A stretch of DNA of 64,000 nt, from contig JADNRZ010000009.1 of the NCBI GenBank assembly GCA_015501605.1, forward strand, positions 1,969,650 through 2,033,649, given 5' to 3'. Every line of letters starts with the position of its first letter. Position 1 is the first letter of the stretch. The notes beneath the pieces are model-generated. The model saw only the letters and a list, made by a program, of their open reading frames with translations. It had not been told where the DNA came from and searched no databases. Of the stretch, positions 12,698 to 24,334 are shown piece after piece. The stretch comes from Panaeolus papilionaceus. Lineage: Eukaryota > Basidiomycota > Agaricomycetes > Agaricales. The position numbers and the translations under genes are program-made.

Positions 12698-13756
12698 ATG
12701 ATTTCATACTTTTTTGGGATTCCTTTATCCATGTTACAGATTCAAGACGCCAAATGGACGATATCATGGATCCTCCTTATTTCTGTGTCTTACACCTACG
12801 CTGTCAGCAGGCTCACCGGTCGTTCTCTCTTTGACGAGGACGATATGAAACCGCAGCAAATTCGGAGACATACGCTCGCTCATGCAAGGAGGCTGCAAGC
12901 TGCTAGACTTGCCCAGCGTCAGTTAGAGGAGATGCAGGAGCGATTGAAACGTGGTCCCTTGCCTATTTTCGATCTCCCTCCGGAACTCGTGTTGACAATC
13001 CTCGGACACTGCTCTGACTGGCCGCAGACGTACTTGTCCCTCATTAGGGTGTCAAAATATTGCTCCCGAATGACGCACAATGCCTGTCTTTCACGAATGC
13101 CCATTCTCCTCATCGACGAGAGACAGATATCCTCCTTCCATTTATTTCTCCAGAAGAATACAACCACTTCGGAACTCATTCGTCACCTTTGGGTTACACC
13201 GCCAAAGGAAGAACTGCTGAGCAAGTGCACAGAAATTGTGTATGACTGCAGAAATTTACGATCACTGGCTACGACCGTTATGATTTTTGACGTTTCCATC
13301 GTCCGTCCACGACGACATACAAAGCTCCGCCATCAGCATCTCAAGGATGTTACGTTTCTATTATCGCTCTCTCCGGCATGGTCGCAGCTTGTTCAGGATC
13401 CGAAAGCATTGGCACCTCTGCAGCAGATAACTCATTTGCGGATCATTATGGATCGCATTCCAATGACAATTCCGCTCCCCAACCTTACGCATTTTTCGTA
13501 CAGGGTATTGAAACAAGTTGCTGACCGCGAGGCACTGGGCAGGACGTTGTTCGAGGAGAAGACACTATATCCGTCATTGCAAACTGTAATTATGACGCAA
13601 CCATCCCCTGCAGGATTGCGTATTAGACGTGTAGGGCAGAAGAGATTTTTCGTTTTTGATATACAAAACGGACAATCGGAGTTAGAACTCTGGTGTGATA
13701 ATGCTCGCCATAGGGGTATTTGGGTGATTGCAGCTGATTCACGACCTTCACGATGA
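12698..13756 (+). CDS. F-box protein with N-terminal hydrophobic segment
   Basis: The protein has about 352 residues in one exon. Residues about 19-36 form a hydrophobic stretch (WTISWILLISVSYTYAV), then an Arg/Gln/Leu-rich amphipathic helix, then a clear F-box core: LPIFDLPPELVLTILGHCSD and YLSLIRVSKYCSRM. The remainder lacks recognisable motifs but has the strand-loop pattern of agaricomycete F-box orphan proteins. If the hydrophobic segment is a real membrane anchor, this would tether an SCF substrate receptor to a membrane. The first ATG in frame is used; an open frame extending to 12674 would need a GTG start. Confidence 0.72.
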   Translation: MISYFFGIPLSMLQIQDAKWTISWILLISVSYTYAVSRLTGRSLFDEDDMKPQQIRRHTLAHARRLQAARLAQRQLEEMQERLKRGPLPIFDLPPELVLTILGHCSDWPQTYLSLIRVSKYCSRMTHNACLSRMPILLIDERQISSFHLFLQKNTTTSELIRHLWVTPPKEELLSKCTEIVYDCRNLRSLATTVMIFDVSIVRPRRHTKLRHQHLKDVTFLLSLSPAWSQLVQDPKALAPLQQITHLRIIMDRIPMTIPLPNLTHFSYRVLKQVADREALGRTLFEEKTLYPSLQTVIMTQPSPAGLRIRRVGQKRFFVFDIQNGQSELELWCDNARHRGIWVIAADSRPSR

Positions 13757-14062
13757 ACATTATATGTTGTATTATAAGATGTATTTTATCTGTATCGCGG
13801 AATATTTTTCTTTTAATTATCAAATGTTTCTTGAAAAGCGGAGACAAAGGTATAAAGATCCGGTAGAACCCGGGATAAACCGAGACTGACATAAGGGTCA
13901 ATTGAGGTGGGAGTAGTTTTTAGAGATCATTACACAACAGGGAATTTATAATTCTGCTCTTCCTTCCTTACACTCACCCTCACGGCGACGACTAACCACC
14001 CCTCCAACAATACCAGCCAGCAGCTACCCTCTCAATCCCCCGCTCAGAGGCGGGGCAGGGAT
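13757..14062. other. Intergenic, promoter of carrier gene
   Basis: AT-rich sequence, then a CT-rich stretch (about 13955-14045) just before the ATG at 14063. Nothing else is seen. Confidence 0.5.
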
Positions 14063-15431
14063 ATGGGTACTCGGCAAGCAAAATGGAATGCAAATAGCAT
14101 GATTGGTGAATATTTTATGAACTTATAATACTCCAAATAACATCTGACGTCTCCTTCTCATGGATTTCAGCCGGTGCAGGTGGTGGGCTAGTAGCCAGTA
14201 TAGCGACCTGTCCTTTAGATGTTGTCAAAACAAAGTTGCAGGCTCAACGGGCAATCCCAGGTCAGATGGGTTACTTAGGGGTTTTGGGTTCGTCTTTTCT
14301 CTTATCGTGCGCAACATATTTGGTTTCTGATCTTATTTTTTTTCTTATTATTTCAACTTGCCTTCCTTTATATTTCAACGAAATATTTCTAGGCACTGTC
14401 AAGGATATTTTGCGTGAAAATGGTGTTAGAGGTCTTTATCGTGGTCTCGGCCCAACTATACTCGGTTATCTCCCAACCTGGGCCATCTACTTTGCTGTTT
14501 ACGATGGAATCAAAACAATGTTCGGAGAAGCCCCTACGGGGACTTTACCTATCAAGTCTACTGAGAGACTATACCCAGCAGCCCAGGTTAAAGGATATCA
14601 GCCCGTTATGCGAGAGCACCCTTGGGGTCTGCATATCCTATCCGCTATGACCGCAGGCGCTGCAAGTACCATCTGTACCAATCCATTATGGGTCATCAAG
14701 ACCAGGTTTATGGTGCGCACATACTCGTCGTGCCATGTTGAAAGACTGCTAATTCAAATCTTCATTTCAAGACTCAAACTCGTGATGAGATTCGTTACAA
14801 ACACACGCTAGACGCCGCACTTACGATCTGGCGCACTGAAGGAGTTGCCGCTTTCTATCGAGGACTTCTGCCAAGTTTGCTGGGTATTCTTCATGTTGCT
14901 GTGCAATTTCCTCTGTATGAGCAGCTTAAGCTTTTGGCGCGTATGTCGTTTTAAATTTCCTGCGACCCTGTTTCCTCCTTACTGACTCATTCGTGACCTT
15001 GTGTATTTAGAGCAGGATACGGATGCCCCCTTGACCAGTCAAACAATTCTACTCTGCTCTGCGATATCCAAGATGACAGCTTCTATCGCCACATACCCAC
15101 ATGAGGTCATCAGGACGAGATTGCAGACTCAACGCCGTCCACTGGCAGATGACATGTCATCTGACGGGATGGTTCGGCAACATACCCGTAGAGGTGTCGT
15201 CTACGTCACTACGAAATTGGTCCGTAAAGAAGGCTGGACAGCCTTGTACAAGGGATTGTCTATTAATTTATTGAGAACTGTGCCTAATAGCGCGGTGACG
15301 ATGTTGACGTGAGTTCTATTTCTATTCATGTTTACCTGGAGGTTACGTTGAATGCCAACGATGCTGATGCATTTTTTATTTATAGATATGAACTTCTCAT
15401 GAGACACCTTGCCCAGCGGCGTTCATCATGA
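14063..15431 (+). CDS. Mitochondrial carrier, NAD+/pyrimidine-nucleotide carrier type
   Basis: Six exons: 14063-14105, 14171-14287, 14393-14712, 14772-14940, 15011-15308, 15386-15431. All three carrier repeats are visible with their signatures: PLDVVKTKLQ, PLWVIKTRFM and PHEVIRTRLQ. Each is followed by an aromatic-Gly motif (GLYRGLGP, AFYRGLLPS, ALYKGLSIN). The Trp in the second signature and LRTVPNSAVTMLTYEL in the last helix resemble the fungal YIA6/RIM2 branch that moves NAD+ or pyrimidine nucleotides across the inner mitochondrial membrane. The FAD/folate carriers are close relatives, so substrate is an inference. The N-terminus before the first helix is short (MGTRQAKWNANSMI). Confidence 0.85.
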
Positions 15432-16140
15432 TAGCTCGCCAGGGCAGACTGCCTTCGTCAAGCTTTGCCCCCCCCCCTCCTCCCCCTCCATTATGCTTGC
15501 TAGATGGCAACAAGACGTTCGCCCATTTGCATATTATATATGTATGTCCGACACCACGGGCGCTTGCGCAAGTCTAGTCGTAGAACCATTGGCTTCCCCT
15601 ATATTCTATCCAGTGCGTTGCCGCCTCGCACAACCCATCCCCTAGGAATCGACGTCTGTCGAATTCAAAACACCCTTCGCCTTTTTTAACCTTAACCCTC
15701 CACCTTCACTCAACATCGCTGTCGTAACCTTTCAAGACGCGAGACGACGACGATGACGACTCACCCGCAGTGCCCACCATCATATTTCTTTATATATCCT
15801 ATCTTACACCCTGCATAGACGAAATTCACTTATCCGATATCGATATCAACTGGACAACCCTCGAGCATTTTTTTTACATAGCTAGCTAGTTCTGACTCGG
15901 AGACCCAACCCATCCCCACACGTCAGTCAGTCAGTCAACCCACGCCACGCATTCACGGTTTTACGCATTTATTCATTCTTAACCTGGCATTTGTGCCTTT
16001 TGGGCGTTGCTCTTTTGTGTGTATATTACTTACTTCTATATCCATTCTTTTAGTGAGATGCAAGGAACGTGTATGACGATGACATGTCCCTTTATATGCT
16101 GTGTTTCTCTTAATGGCTTTTTCTGTCACCGTTACATTGG
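15432..16140. other. Intergenic, pyrimidine-rich
   Basis: This contains a C-run at 15470-15486 and long CT-rich tracts but no supportable gene. Confidence 0.5.
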
Positions 16141-16270
16141 ATCATATGTTGGACATAGGGTCTGTCGATATTGGGTCAGGACATACAGTATTGATATTGA
16201 CTCTACGAAGGTGGAGTGGTCAGAAGATATGCGATCTGTGAGTTTTCAAATCCTCCCCAATTCATGAACC
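16141..16270 (+). pseudogene. Orphan duplicate of F-box leader exon
   Basis: The stretch reads as SIDIDSTKVEWSEDMRS followed by a splice-donor-like GTGAGT and then TTCAAATCCT. The same arrangement occurs 230 bases downstream in the first exon and intron of the gene at 16378 (WPDDMRS, GTGAGTCTTCAAATCCT), and again in the leader exon at 22207. It is a partial tandem duplication of exon 1 and intron 1, without a following exon of its own. Confidence 0.6.
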
Positions 16271-16377
16271 CCTCACGGCCAACTCCATTTGTGCAGAGAC
16301 GGAGGGAACGTTGCCTCAGCTTACAAATGCTAGCTGCGTATCATTGCATTGTCGATTCATAGCTGTCTGCGAACCTC

Positions 16378-18536
16378 ATGTCGAATATCGAGTCTGAAAG
16401 TTCTATCGACTTTGGTCCAGGGCATAAGGACCATGGGAGGTTGGAATGGCCAGATGATATGCGATCTGTGAGTCTTCAAATCCTGTTCAACTCTTCTCGA
16501 CAAACCGAGACTTACATCATAGCAACATTGCCAGGCGTCCATCACGATCTCCACAGATCTACACCAGCTGTTAACCCACAACGATGCCCCTTCCTTTCAA
16601 GAATACGAGGAGGTTCAGAGTCTCCGGGAAGAGATCCAAACCAAAATGCACGCAAAGCGGGAAGAAATACGCTTACTCGAGGAGGAATTGACGCGATGCA
16701 AAAACGAGCAGGCGCAGTTGGAAAAGCAGCATTTCACCCTTGGTATTCCCTTAGGCCCAATTCGGCGCATACCCAGCGACATCCTTTACCTCGCCTTTTG
16801 CAGCCTGTCCTCGTCACCATGATGTGCGCAACGAAGACCTCAAGTTCTGCATACATATCCCAACCACCCTTTCACACGTGTGCCAATCTTGGCGCCAGAC
16901 CCTTCATGATATACCGACGGCATGGCAGGACATTCGAATAGTTAGCAGTTCAATCAGAAGCCACGGCGATGCCTTCCCGGACCAGAAGCGCCAATTCGAG
17001 CACTATTCCCAATTGTCTGGGATCCTCCCCCTACGACTGTACCTCGACGGAAGTCACAGAAAGGTGGCCGCAAATCAGTTTGACGATACTGTCGGGATGG
17101 CTCCATTCATTGACTGGATGGTGCAATATTGTGGGGAAAACAAGAAATTCTTAGACCGGTTACACGTCCTTTGTCCTAGGAAGAACAAACACGATCTGTT
17201 GAAGTGCTTCGCACACGCAGCCTCTGGCGCCTATCCTCTACAAGTGAAAACATGCTTGTTCTTGAGCTCGTCGGACAGTTTGAACGTTCATACAGTCGTT
17301 CCAGCTGTTACCAATGATACCGTGGAAATCGACACTGATTAGTGTCGTAAACACTGAAAGGAACTCACGCGAATATAAACAGAAACAACGTATGGATTGC
17401 TCTGAAGATATGTACGAAAGATATAGAGGTAAACGTAGATGATGGAAGTAAGAGACCAAGATCAGAAAGCCAATAAGTGACTACAAGACGTCTTTATATA
17501 CGCGTGAGTGTGATATGTGTGATATATAAGATATGTAGGATTACACCCCGAAGTCATCACGCAGCTACTAAACCATCTCCCCCAAGTTCGACATTTGTGG
17601 TTAGGAGATAGCTTCAACGAGCTTCCCTGGGGCCTTTTGCCCCCAGAGACGTTAGCTGAAAGGCGTAAAGCGTGGTCCAAGCTGACGAGACTTCGCCTGG
17701 ACGTAACGTTCTCAACAGAGAAGCTCAGTCTAATCAACATTCTCTTGTTTTGTCCCTACCTAGAAGGTGCACATTTCAACATCCGCTGCACCAACGAGCC
17801 TCCACCACCACAATTCGATGATATCCTTGTTCATCGTCATCTAAAGGAGTTGTACGTCGATCTCAGTGTCTTTCAAGTGGGTCACAACTTCCTAGTCTCC
17901 GCCTTCATGGGCTGCCGATTTCCCAATGTCACCTCTTTGCAGCTTCAACTCCGGAGAGATCGCTTCGGGTATTCCCCTGCCATATCTTTGTATGCGTTTC
18001 CTTCTCTTCAGAGTCTCGTCATCAATGACGATTCATTTTTGATGAAGACTGTATCGTCCCTTGGCACATGCAGGACCATTACTGACCTCACCATCTTCTC
18101 TCATAATCTCACAATTGCTCATCATTTCCACCGATTTGCGAAAGAATGTGGGGGTGGCCTCCCGCTCCCAAGCCTTCGCAATTTACAACTGCGAATTATT
18201 GGCGTCGAGTGTTTCAAAGCTGCGTCAGAAGATACTCTCTGGTTTGCCCACAGAGAAATTGAATCCCTTATCGAGATCAAGCAACACAGACCATCGATAA
18301 ACATAAGTATTCACTGGCTGATTCCTTACCTTTCAATGAGCCACGTTCGTTACCCGCACTTTGTTGACTACGAGGACCCCAGTGGGTGTTCTCCTGTGGA
18401 GGTTTTCATCAACCTTGAGAAGAGCTTCTTTGACGTGGATGGATCGAATTTTGGTATTGACACCCAAATTGTTCAAGTGGACTACAACAGGGTTTTTGAT
18501 CTGTTTCAAGAGCACCCTGTTACTTGGTTTAGATAA
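16378..18536 (+). pseudogene. F-box/coiled-coil protein gene with frameshift and internal break
   Basis: Exon 1 (16378-16467) encodes a leader ending EWPDDMRS. After an intron the frame continues through a coiled coil (KREEIRLLEEELTRCKNEQ) into the F-box start (GPIRRIPSDILYLAF). There an extra T in a TTTT run near 16798 shifts the frame; in the next frame CPRHDVRNEDLKFCIHIPTT continues exactly where the intact paralogue at 22207 has its ECPRY segment. This second frame stops at 17343. Homology resumes near 17550 (LLNHLPQVRHLWLG) and runs to TAA at 18536. The gap of about 220 bases could be a long intron or an insertion. It is either a decayed copy or a gene affected by one sequencing error plus an unusual intron. 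Confidence 0.65.
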
Positions 18537-19100
18537 GATCGATATTTTTCTTTTCATTTGGTTATTTGATTATTACATGATGTCAGATACTACTGGTTTG
18601 TACCTCTCCTTGCTATCATAATGCATTATATTTGTACCCGAACTATTCCTCTTTACATATACATCAAATGTACATTTGCGGAATTCATACGTTCTAACTA
18701 TGCTTATATGAGATGCAATATACACCTAACCGCATTTGATGCCAGCGTGGTCAATATTTTACATATCACAGCCTGTACATTCATTTTTACTCGCAACGAC
18801 ATGTCGTGTACTGTAGCTTAAGATGCATCCAAGTCCAGGACAAATGTTGGCCCCAGAAGATTACCTTCTCCTGATTTGCTAGTTGTATAAGCTTTGGCCT
18901 TGAAGTGGATCAAGTTGAATATGGTCGATAAACCTCCTCCCCCATTCACATGGGGAAGGCGAAGTAAATCAGGACTCGTTTAGCTCACAAAAGCTGACTG
19001 TGCTGTACAACGTTACTGTACGAGTACATTACCTTGTCCACGGCTCATCTGATACGACACGTACTCCACCTGTGAAAATTGTCATTTTTACGCATATGGT
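18537..19100. other. Convergent intergenic spacer
   Basis: This lies between the 3' ends of the F-box copy (+) and the dioxygenase gene (-). AT-rich with no supported gene. Confidence 0.5.
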
Positions 19101-20830
19101 TCACCCACTCCCAACGTTAACCCTTTCTTCCTCTCGGACCTCATAAAGCACCTCAGTCCTGACAACATATTTTGCACCCGCGCCTACCCCGCTCCCCTCA
19201 TGCAACAGACTGCCCCGTGCAGCACCATGAGGGAAGATAGCGCAAGCACCAGAGATAGGGAGAATGGGACGTGCGTGTAGAACACCAGGAGTTGAAGATG
19301 GGAGGAAATAGGTGGTATGTCCGGATGTAAAGGATGGTAGGGGAGAGGATGTATCAGGGGTCGGTTGCAGCTCTGATGATGCCTCATCTTGTGACGATGG
19401 TGGAGGTGACCCAGAGTTGAGGTACAGAAGAAGTGTAAGGCGGGAGTATAGTTTTGGATCTGAATCGTAGACGTATGTTGGAGGATTGGTGTCAGAGATT
19501 GATGATGCTGGCCAAGCACCGTCGATCTGGATGTATAGGAATTAACTCAACAAGAAAAAAGTCCCAATAATTTGAAAGAAAGCGACGCACATGAGGTCTA
19601 TAGACGCTCCCTTTCCTGTACCTATACAGCCTAAACCTTTTATTGATACCCATAACTTTTCCTCCGTTCACTTCTTGCGGAAGCAAATCCCGGATCCTCT
19701 CAAACAACCCTCTCTCAAACACCTCGTCCGCCAGCCAGACAAAGTTATGGGCCAGTACACTCTCCTTCTGCGCTGCGCTGCCCCCAATGGGTTCATCAGG
19801 AAGCAAACCAATTTTTTCAGCTGCCATGACCAGCGCCGCAGACTCGTGGGGGTCCAAGGTAGACGTTATGACGAATGCACCGGGTACACCTGGGACATCA
19901 TGTCTTTGAGGTAGAGTGATGAGCTGCGATTTTGAAAGGAGGGGAAAGGTATTAGGTGGGGATGAATATATCACGCATGGGTGTTTGTTGGGTGGACGAC
20001 GTTGGGGACCAGGTGTTGTGTCGAGAGGTTTGAGGACAGAGACGGCGTTAGCGACAACTTCATCCAAGTTGTAGGGCGTTGGGTTCAGCTGGCGTTGTTG
20101 GAGGGGAAGGGCATTGAATGGGGGGAACCACCGAAGCCGTCCTTGGATTTTGACAGAACCAGAATTCGAGGATTCACCACCATCTTCTGCGATGAGCTCT
20201 GGTTGAGTTGTCCTCAAGATCATATCAAGGACCTGCCACACCATATCCCTGTCCTCCAGCTTCATCCCTGGGCTGAGCACGGCATCGCATTCTCGCACCC
20301 AGCGCTGCAATGCACCCAGTTTTGGCATCTGCCCGCGAAGTGACATCTCGCTGAGCAGAACAAGAGCGTCGACATGCCGTTGGTCGACAAGTGCTGATGA
20401 AATACGTGAGCTTAGCGATGAACCTAACAACAAAGGGAATCCATTGAGCTTGGCAAATATTCCAGTGATCCAGGGACATACCAACACCAGCGACTTCATT
20501 CGAAGCTCTCCAATACTCATGGACAGCAGTTTTAAACGGCTTCAGAGACTTCAAGTTCAATAGGTGTGGGTTCTTGGCCAAGATTTTCAGGGTCTCCGTC
20601 GTTGTCTCCAGCTCTTCTTCGAAGATTAGACCGCCTATCATACCACTGGCATCGTTTTTATTATCTCTGTCGTTGGTCGTCTCGTGGCCTTCCACTCTTG
20701 AGTGCTCCAAATTCGTTGATTTGATATGAAGACCACCAGAATTTGCCGAAACATCTGGTTTAAGTTTCTTTGCGATAGCAACAGCCACTTGAGAGGGACC
20801 TTGCTTACGCTTTTTAGAGGACTTGGTCAT
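19101..20830 (-). CDS. 2-oxoglutarate/Fe(II)-dependent dioxygenase (prolyl 4-hydroxylase-like)
   Basis: Three exons: 20482-20830, 19591-20393, 19101-19526. The N-terminus is basic (MTKSSKKRKQ), possibly nuclear. The double-stranded beta-helix core lies in the last two exons: RLYRYRKGSVYRPH joins across the intron to IDGAWP, giving the HxD iron ligands. LTLLLYLNS and then FPHGAARGSLLHEGSGV supply the distal His region, and KYVVRTEVLYE holds the Arg expected to bind 2-oxoglutarate. This layout matches fungal Fe2OG oxygenases of the prolyl 4-hydroxylase class; the substrate is unknown. The 5' end lies close to an F-box relic on the other strand. The ATG at 20830 is preferred to 20899 because it begins the basic stretch. 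Confidence 0.82.
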
Positions 20831-20959
20831 ACTGACCTGTTCGCAGTGAGGAGATTGGAAGATAGGTGGGAGCCCTGGTGGGAGCGCTAAAGTAATCAAT
20901 CACTGAGAGGTGTTGGCCCAGATCGGGAAATTCTGAGAATGAAAACTCTCTGATCGAGA

Positions 20960-21683
20960 AGTTGTGTTGCACCAAACCATTGAGCAACAACCCCCTTTTT
21001 CTGAACAACTTGAGGAGATATAGCTGTTTCATGAGCAAATACAAGCAAAACTGAGCGGAAATCAGGATGAAATCCGTTTACTCGAGGAAAAATTGGAGAA
21101 ATCGAAGCGCCAACAGAAGCAATTGCAAAAGCAGTGTCTCCGCTGCGAGGTCTTCAAGTCCCCGTTTAGACACCTGACAACCGATATCATTTATCGAATT
21201 TCGAAAAGCTGTCCTCTATATGACACCTATCGGGACCTTCCGACCCACGAAATCCATACCCCGACTGTCCTCTCACACATCTGCAGGGCGTGGCACCAGA
21301 CTGTTCATGGGATGTCGATGCTATGGAAATATTTTCGTGCAATTTGGAAGACGCCTGATGCACAGCCAGAGGCCAACCTGCAATGGCAGTGTCGTTTTGA
21401 ACACTTTGCGCGTTTGTCTAGAGTTTTGCCCCTAAATGTAGCCTGTTGGTACGACGCGCAATCGTCCAATGGCAATCTGGAAGTTCTGCCATTCGTCGAC
21501 TGGATAGTGAGGCGTTGCTGCGAAGACAGCAAAGCACTTCGCAGGCTCCTCGTTTCCTCTCCCAAAAACAGCACAGAAATTGTGTTGAGGCAACTTGTAG
21601 AATCAATTCCCAGCTCTCAGCTTTTCGAACTCGAAATGTGCTTGCTTGAAGCTGGATCGACCAATGGATCAAACCTTCTATAA
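20960..21683 (+). pseudogene. Truncated F-box/coiled-coil relic
   Basis: In one frame the sequence aligns with the intact paralogue at 22207: LHQTIEQQPPFSEQLEEI, a stop codon TAG at 21021-21023, then LFHEQIQAKLSG, DEIRLLEEKLEKSKRQQKQL, and an F-box (FKSPFRHLTTDIIYRISKSC) with HTPTVLSHICRAWHQTVHG. Similarity ends near the TAA at 21683, so roughly the C-terminal half is missing, as is the leader exon. It is a partial duplicate inside the F-box cluster and begins only about 130 bases from the start of the divergent dioxygenase gene. Confidence 0.72.
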
Positions 21684-22206
21684 AGGTCGGCGTTCATTAT
21701 GTATGAGTGGACCCCTTGACCGCAACGACACCAATTGGTGGAGGCATGCCGATGTTTTTCAAGGACCTCAGACAGAGATCCATCGAAAATAACATTGGGA
21801 TCGAAATTAGATTTGCGGATTGGGGTTGGAATCCATTCAAAATCCACTTCATGTCTATTTTGCTCACTTATTTCTTTGAAGTTTGCACTGCGGTTGTCAG
21901 TTTTTCTTGATAGCATCAATCGAATCCTGTCACGGTGTGTTGATATGTAATATGCATCATCAAGGAACCAAACTGACTGATAATTGGGATGCATTAAAAT
22001 TAGAAACAGTATAGATAATTGTATCTTCAACAACTCACACAAAATCTCTATGGTCGATATCGGGGCCACAGTAATTTTCCTATCTTCTTTCCAACATCAT
22101 CTACTATGTATGTGCATATCAATTTTTCTCACCATTCAACAATAAGTTTCGTGACTCATATTCAGGTTCAGGAAAGATGGGACCATTGTTTATTCACGAC
22201 CACATC
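21684..22206. other. Spacer inside F-box cluster
   Basis: An open frame on the minus strand (21617-22069) has no recognisable domain and overlaps the relic; it is not supported. Nothing else is seen. Confidence 0.4.
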
Positions 22207-24149
22207 ATGATGTCTGAGGGTGAAATTGAGTTTGGGCCAGAGCATGTCGACCATTACAGGGTGTCCTGGCCAGAAGATTTGCGCTCGGTATGCCACACCA
22301 TCTAAATATTGCTCGTCAATATTATGTTGAGTGTATACTGACGTGCCATACCAATAAATAGTCTTCAATTATGCTCCCAGCGTCTCTCGACAAATTCTTT
22401 ACCCATAACGATCCTTCTTCTTCTCAAGAACTCCTGAGGGCGCTGGTGTTGCGAGAAGAACATCAAACGAAACTAAGGAGAAAGCAGGAGGAAATCCATT
22501 CCCTTGAACGGGAGTTGGAGAAGGCTAAAGAAGAACACAAACAATTGGAAAAACAGAGGATCGTCTACGATGTCGTGTCATCCCCCTTTCGGCGCCTACC
22601 AAGCGATATTCTTTATCAAATTGCCATCGAATGCCCTCGCTATTCCTCCTCTGGAGACGCGGATAGTGCTCACACAGCTCATACCCCTAGCATACTCTCG
22701 CAAGTGTGTAGAACATGGCGTCAGACTATTCATGGGATGTCACTACTGTGGCAGGAGATTCATCTTATTTGGAAGACACCTTACCCCTCGCCTGAAGCTG
22801 AGGTGCGCCGACTACGTCAATTTGAATACTTCTCGCAATTGTCCAGGCATCTTCCCCTTAGAATCACACTCGATGACTCACACTCAGCCGAGGTTGATTT
22901 CAACCCAATGTCCCGCAACAACGTCAGGATACTGGCGTTCATCCGATGGATGCTGAAGTATTGCTGGGAGAATGGCAGGAGCTACGATCGCATTCAGATT
23001 TTTTCACCAGATTCGGGGCATTTGGATCTTATAAAACAATTTGTGGATGCTGCCTCGATGTATGGACCTTCAGATCTCGAGACCTTGTTGATTTCCGAAT
23101 CGCTGAATATCGAAGAACATAGACCAAGGATGTCAGCACAGGCCCACCAAGATGCTAGCGCAACAGAACTTCTGGAGCATCTACCAAACCTTCGGCATCT
23201 CTGGGTGGGACAAGCTTCTAGTCATGCTTCCGAGTCCGTGGGCGCCTCCTCAAATTTGCTAACATCAATGAACAATCGTCATCTTTGGTCCAAGCTCACG
23301 AGACTATGCGTAGATACGCCGTTTGGGGGGAATGACTTTTATCTCATTGGCTTTCTCAAGCTGTGCCCTAACCTCGAAGAAGCCTATTTCAATGTTTATG
23401 CCAGCATGTCAAGCTTACCTACAGCGGGCTCCGACACCTTGGTGCACCATCGACTGAAGGAATTGGGAGTTGATATTCGTGCATATGACTGGGATATACT
23501 CAGCCCTTTCAGAGGCTGTCAACTTCCGGCACTCACTTCCCTTTGGCTTCAAGTCAGAGGATCGCAGACGGTGAAGAACGACCCGGCCATCTCGCTCGCG
23601 GGGATCTTCCCTCAGGTTCGAAAGCTCGTCATCTCGAACATCACTGCGTATAGTAATGGTGGCCTGATACCCCTTCTGCGATCCTCACATACAATCGAAG
23701 ATCTTACCATTTTTTCCTCCAACATCTATGCTCAGGAATTCGTTGAATTCTTACAACAACAACAACCGAACGTGTCGCGCTCGGGAGATGGCTTCACCTC
23801 CATACCATTACCTAAACTCTGCAGATTCCAATTGCACTTCCTGCAAAACGTTGGAAAATGGTATCGAGCTTCCAGGGCATCTAGACTTGGACCAGGAGAT
23901 TTAGCTGTTTCCCTCACTAAGCTCAAGTTGCTCAGAAGATCGATTAATATCAGTGTTCAGTGTCTATTAACGAAATGTGCCCCGTTGGGGAGCATTGCAA
24001 CGCTGGATTTTTTTGTGGATGTTCAGAAGCGGCTCGATGAAGATGATGGCGGGGTCGAAGTTCAAATTATTCGATCCGACTTGCCTGACCCCTTTGACCC
24101 ACTTCGACAGTATTTTTTGACACTTTTCATTGACCATACTTATATTTAG
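22207..24149 (+). CDS. F-box/LRR protein with leader exon and coiled coil
   Basis: Two exons, 22207-22287 and 22362-24149, give about 621 residues. Exon 1 encodes a 27-residue acidic leader (MMSEGEIEFGPEHVDHYRVS then WPEDLRS) that recurs in neighbouring copies. Exon 2 starts SSIMLPASLDKFFTHNDPSS, then a charged coiled coil (residues about 55-95), then the F-box SPFRRLPSDILYQIAIECPR with HTPSILSQVCRTWRQTIHG. The remaining 400 residues carry irregular leucine-rich repeats (LPNLRHLWVG, CPNLEEAYFNVY, LPALTSLWLQV). It is the intact member of a local family and is probably a substrate receptor for an SCF ubiquitin ligase. Confidence 0.82.
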
Positions 24150-24334
24150 CGGACTTGACCTCCGTATTTAATGATCTCTCACACCCCTGACGCGGCAGCA
24201 TTATTCGCAGAGTTGATGTTTATGCACAGCTTTCTTCGTGTTTATTGCATTATCCATCACGACCTGTGTGTCTGGAATACATGACCGTCTTACCTTTTGC
24301 TTCCCCCCACAAGGTCGTGGTGGAGGATATCATT

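Noticed and set aside
15463..15486. C-rich run as telomeric or structural repeat
   Set aside because: It is a simple homopolymer stretch without the TTAGGG-type periodicity of fungal telomeres.
19184..19519. 111-residue minus-strand frame next to the dioxygenase
   Set aside because: It covers the third exon of the dioxygenase in the wrong frame. The correct frame supplies the distal His and Arg motifs and ends at 19101.
21617..22069. 150-residue minus-strand open frame
   Set aside because: It overlaps the F-box relic, has no domain or low-complexity signature, and there is no promoter or splicing support.
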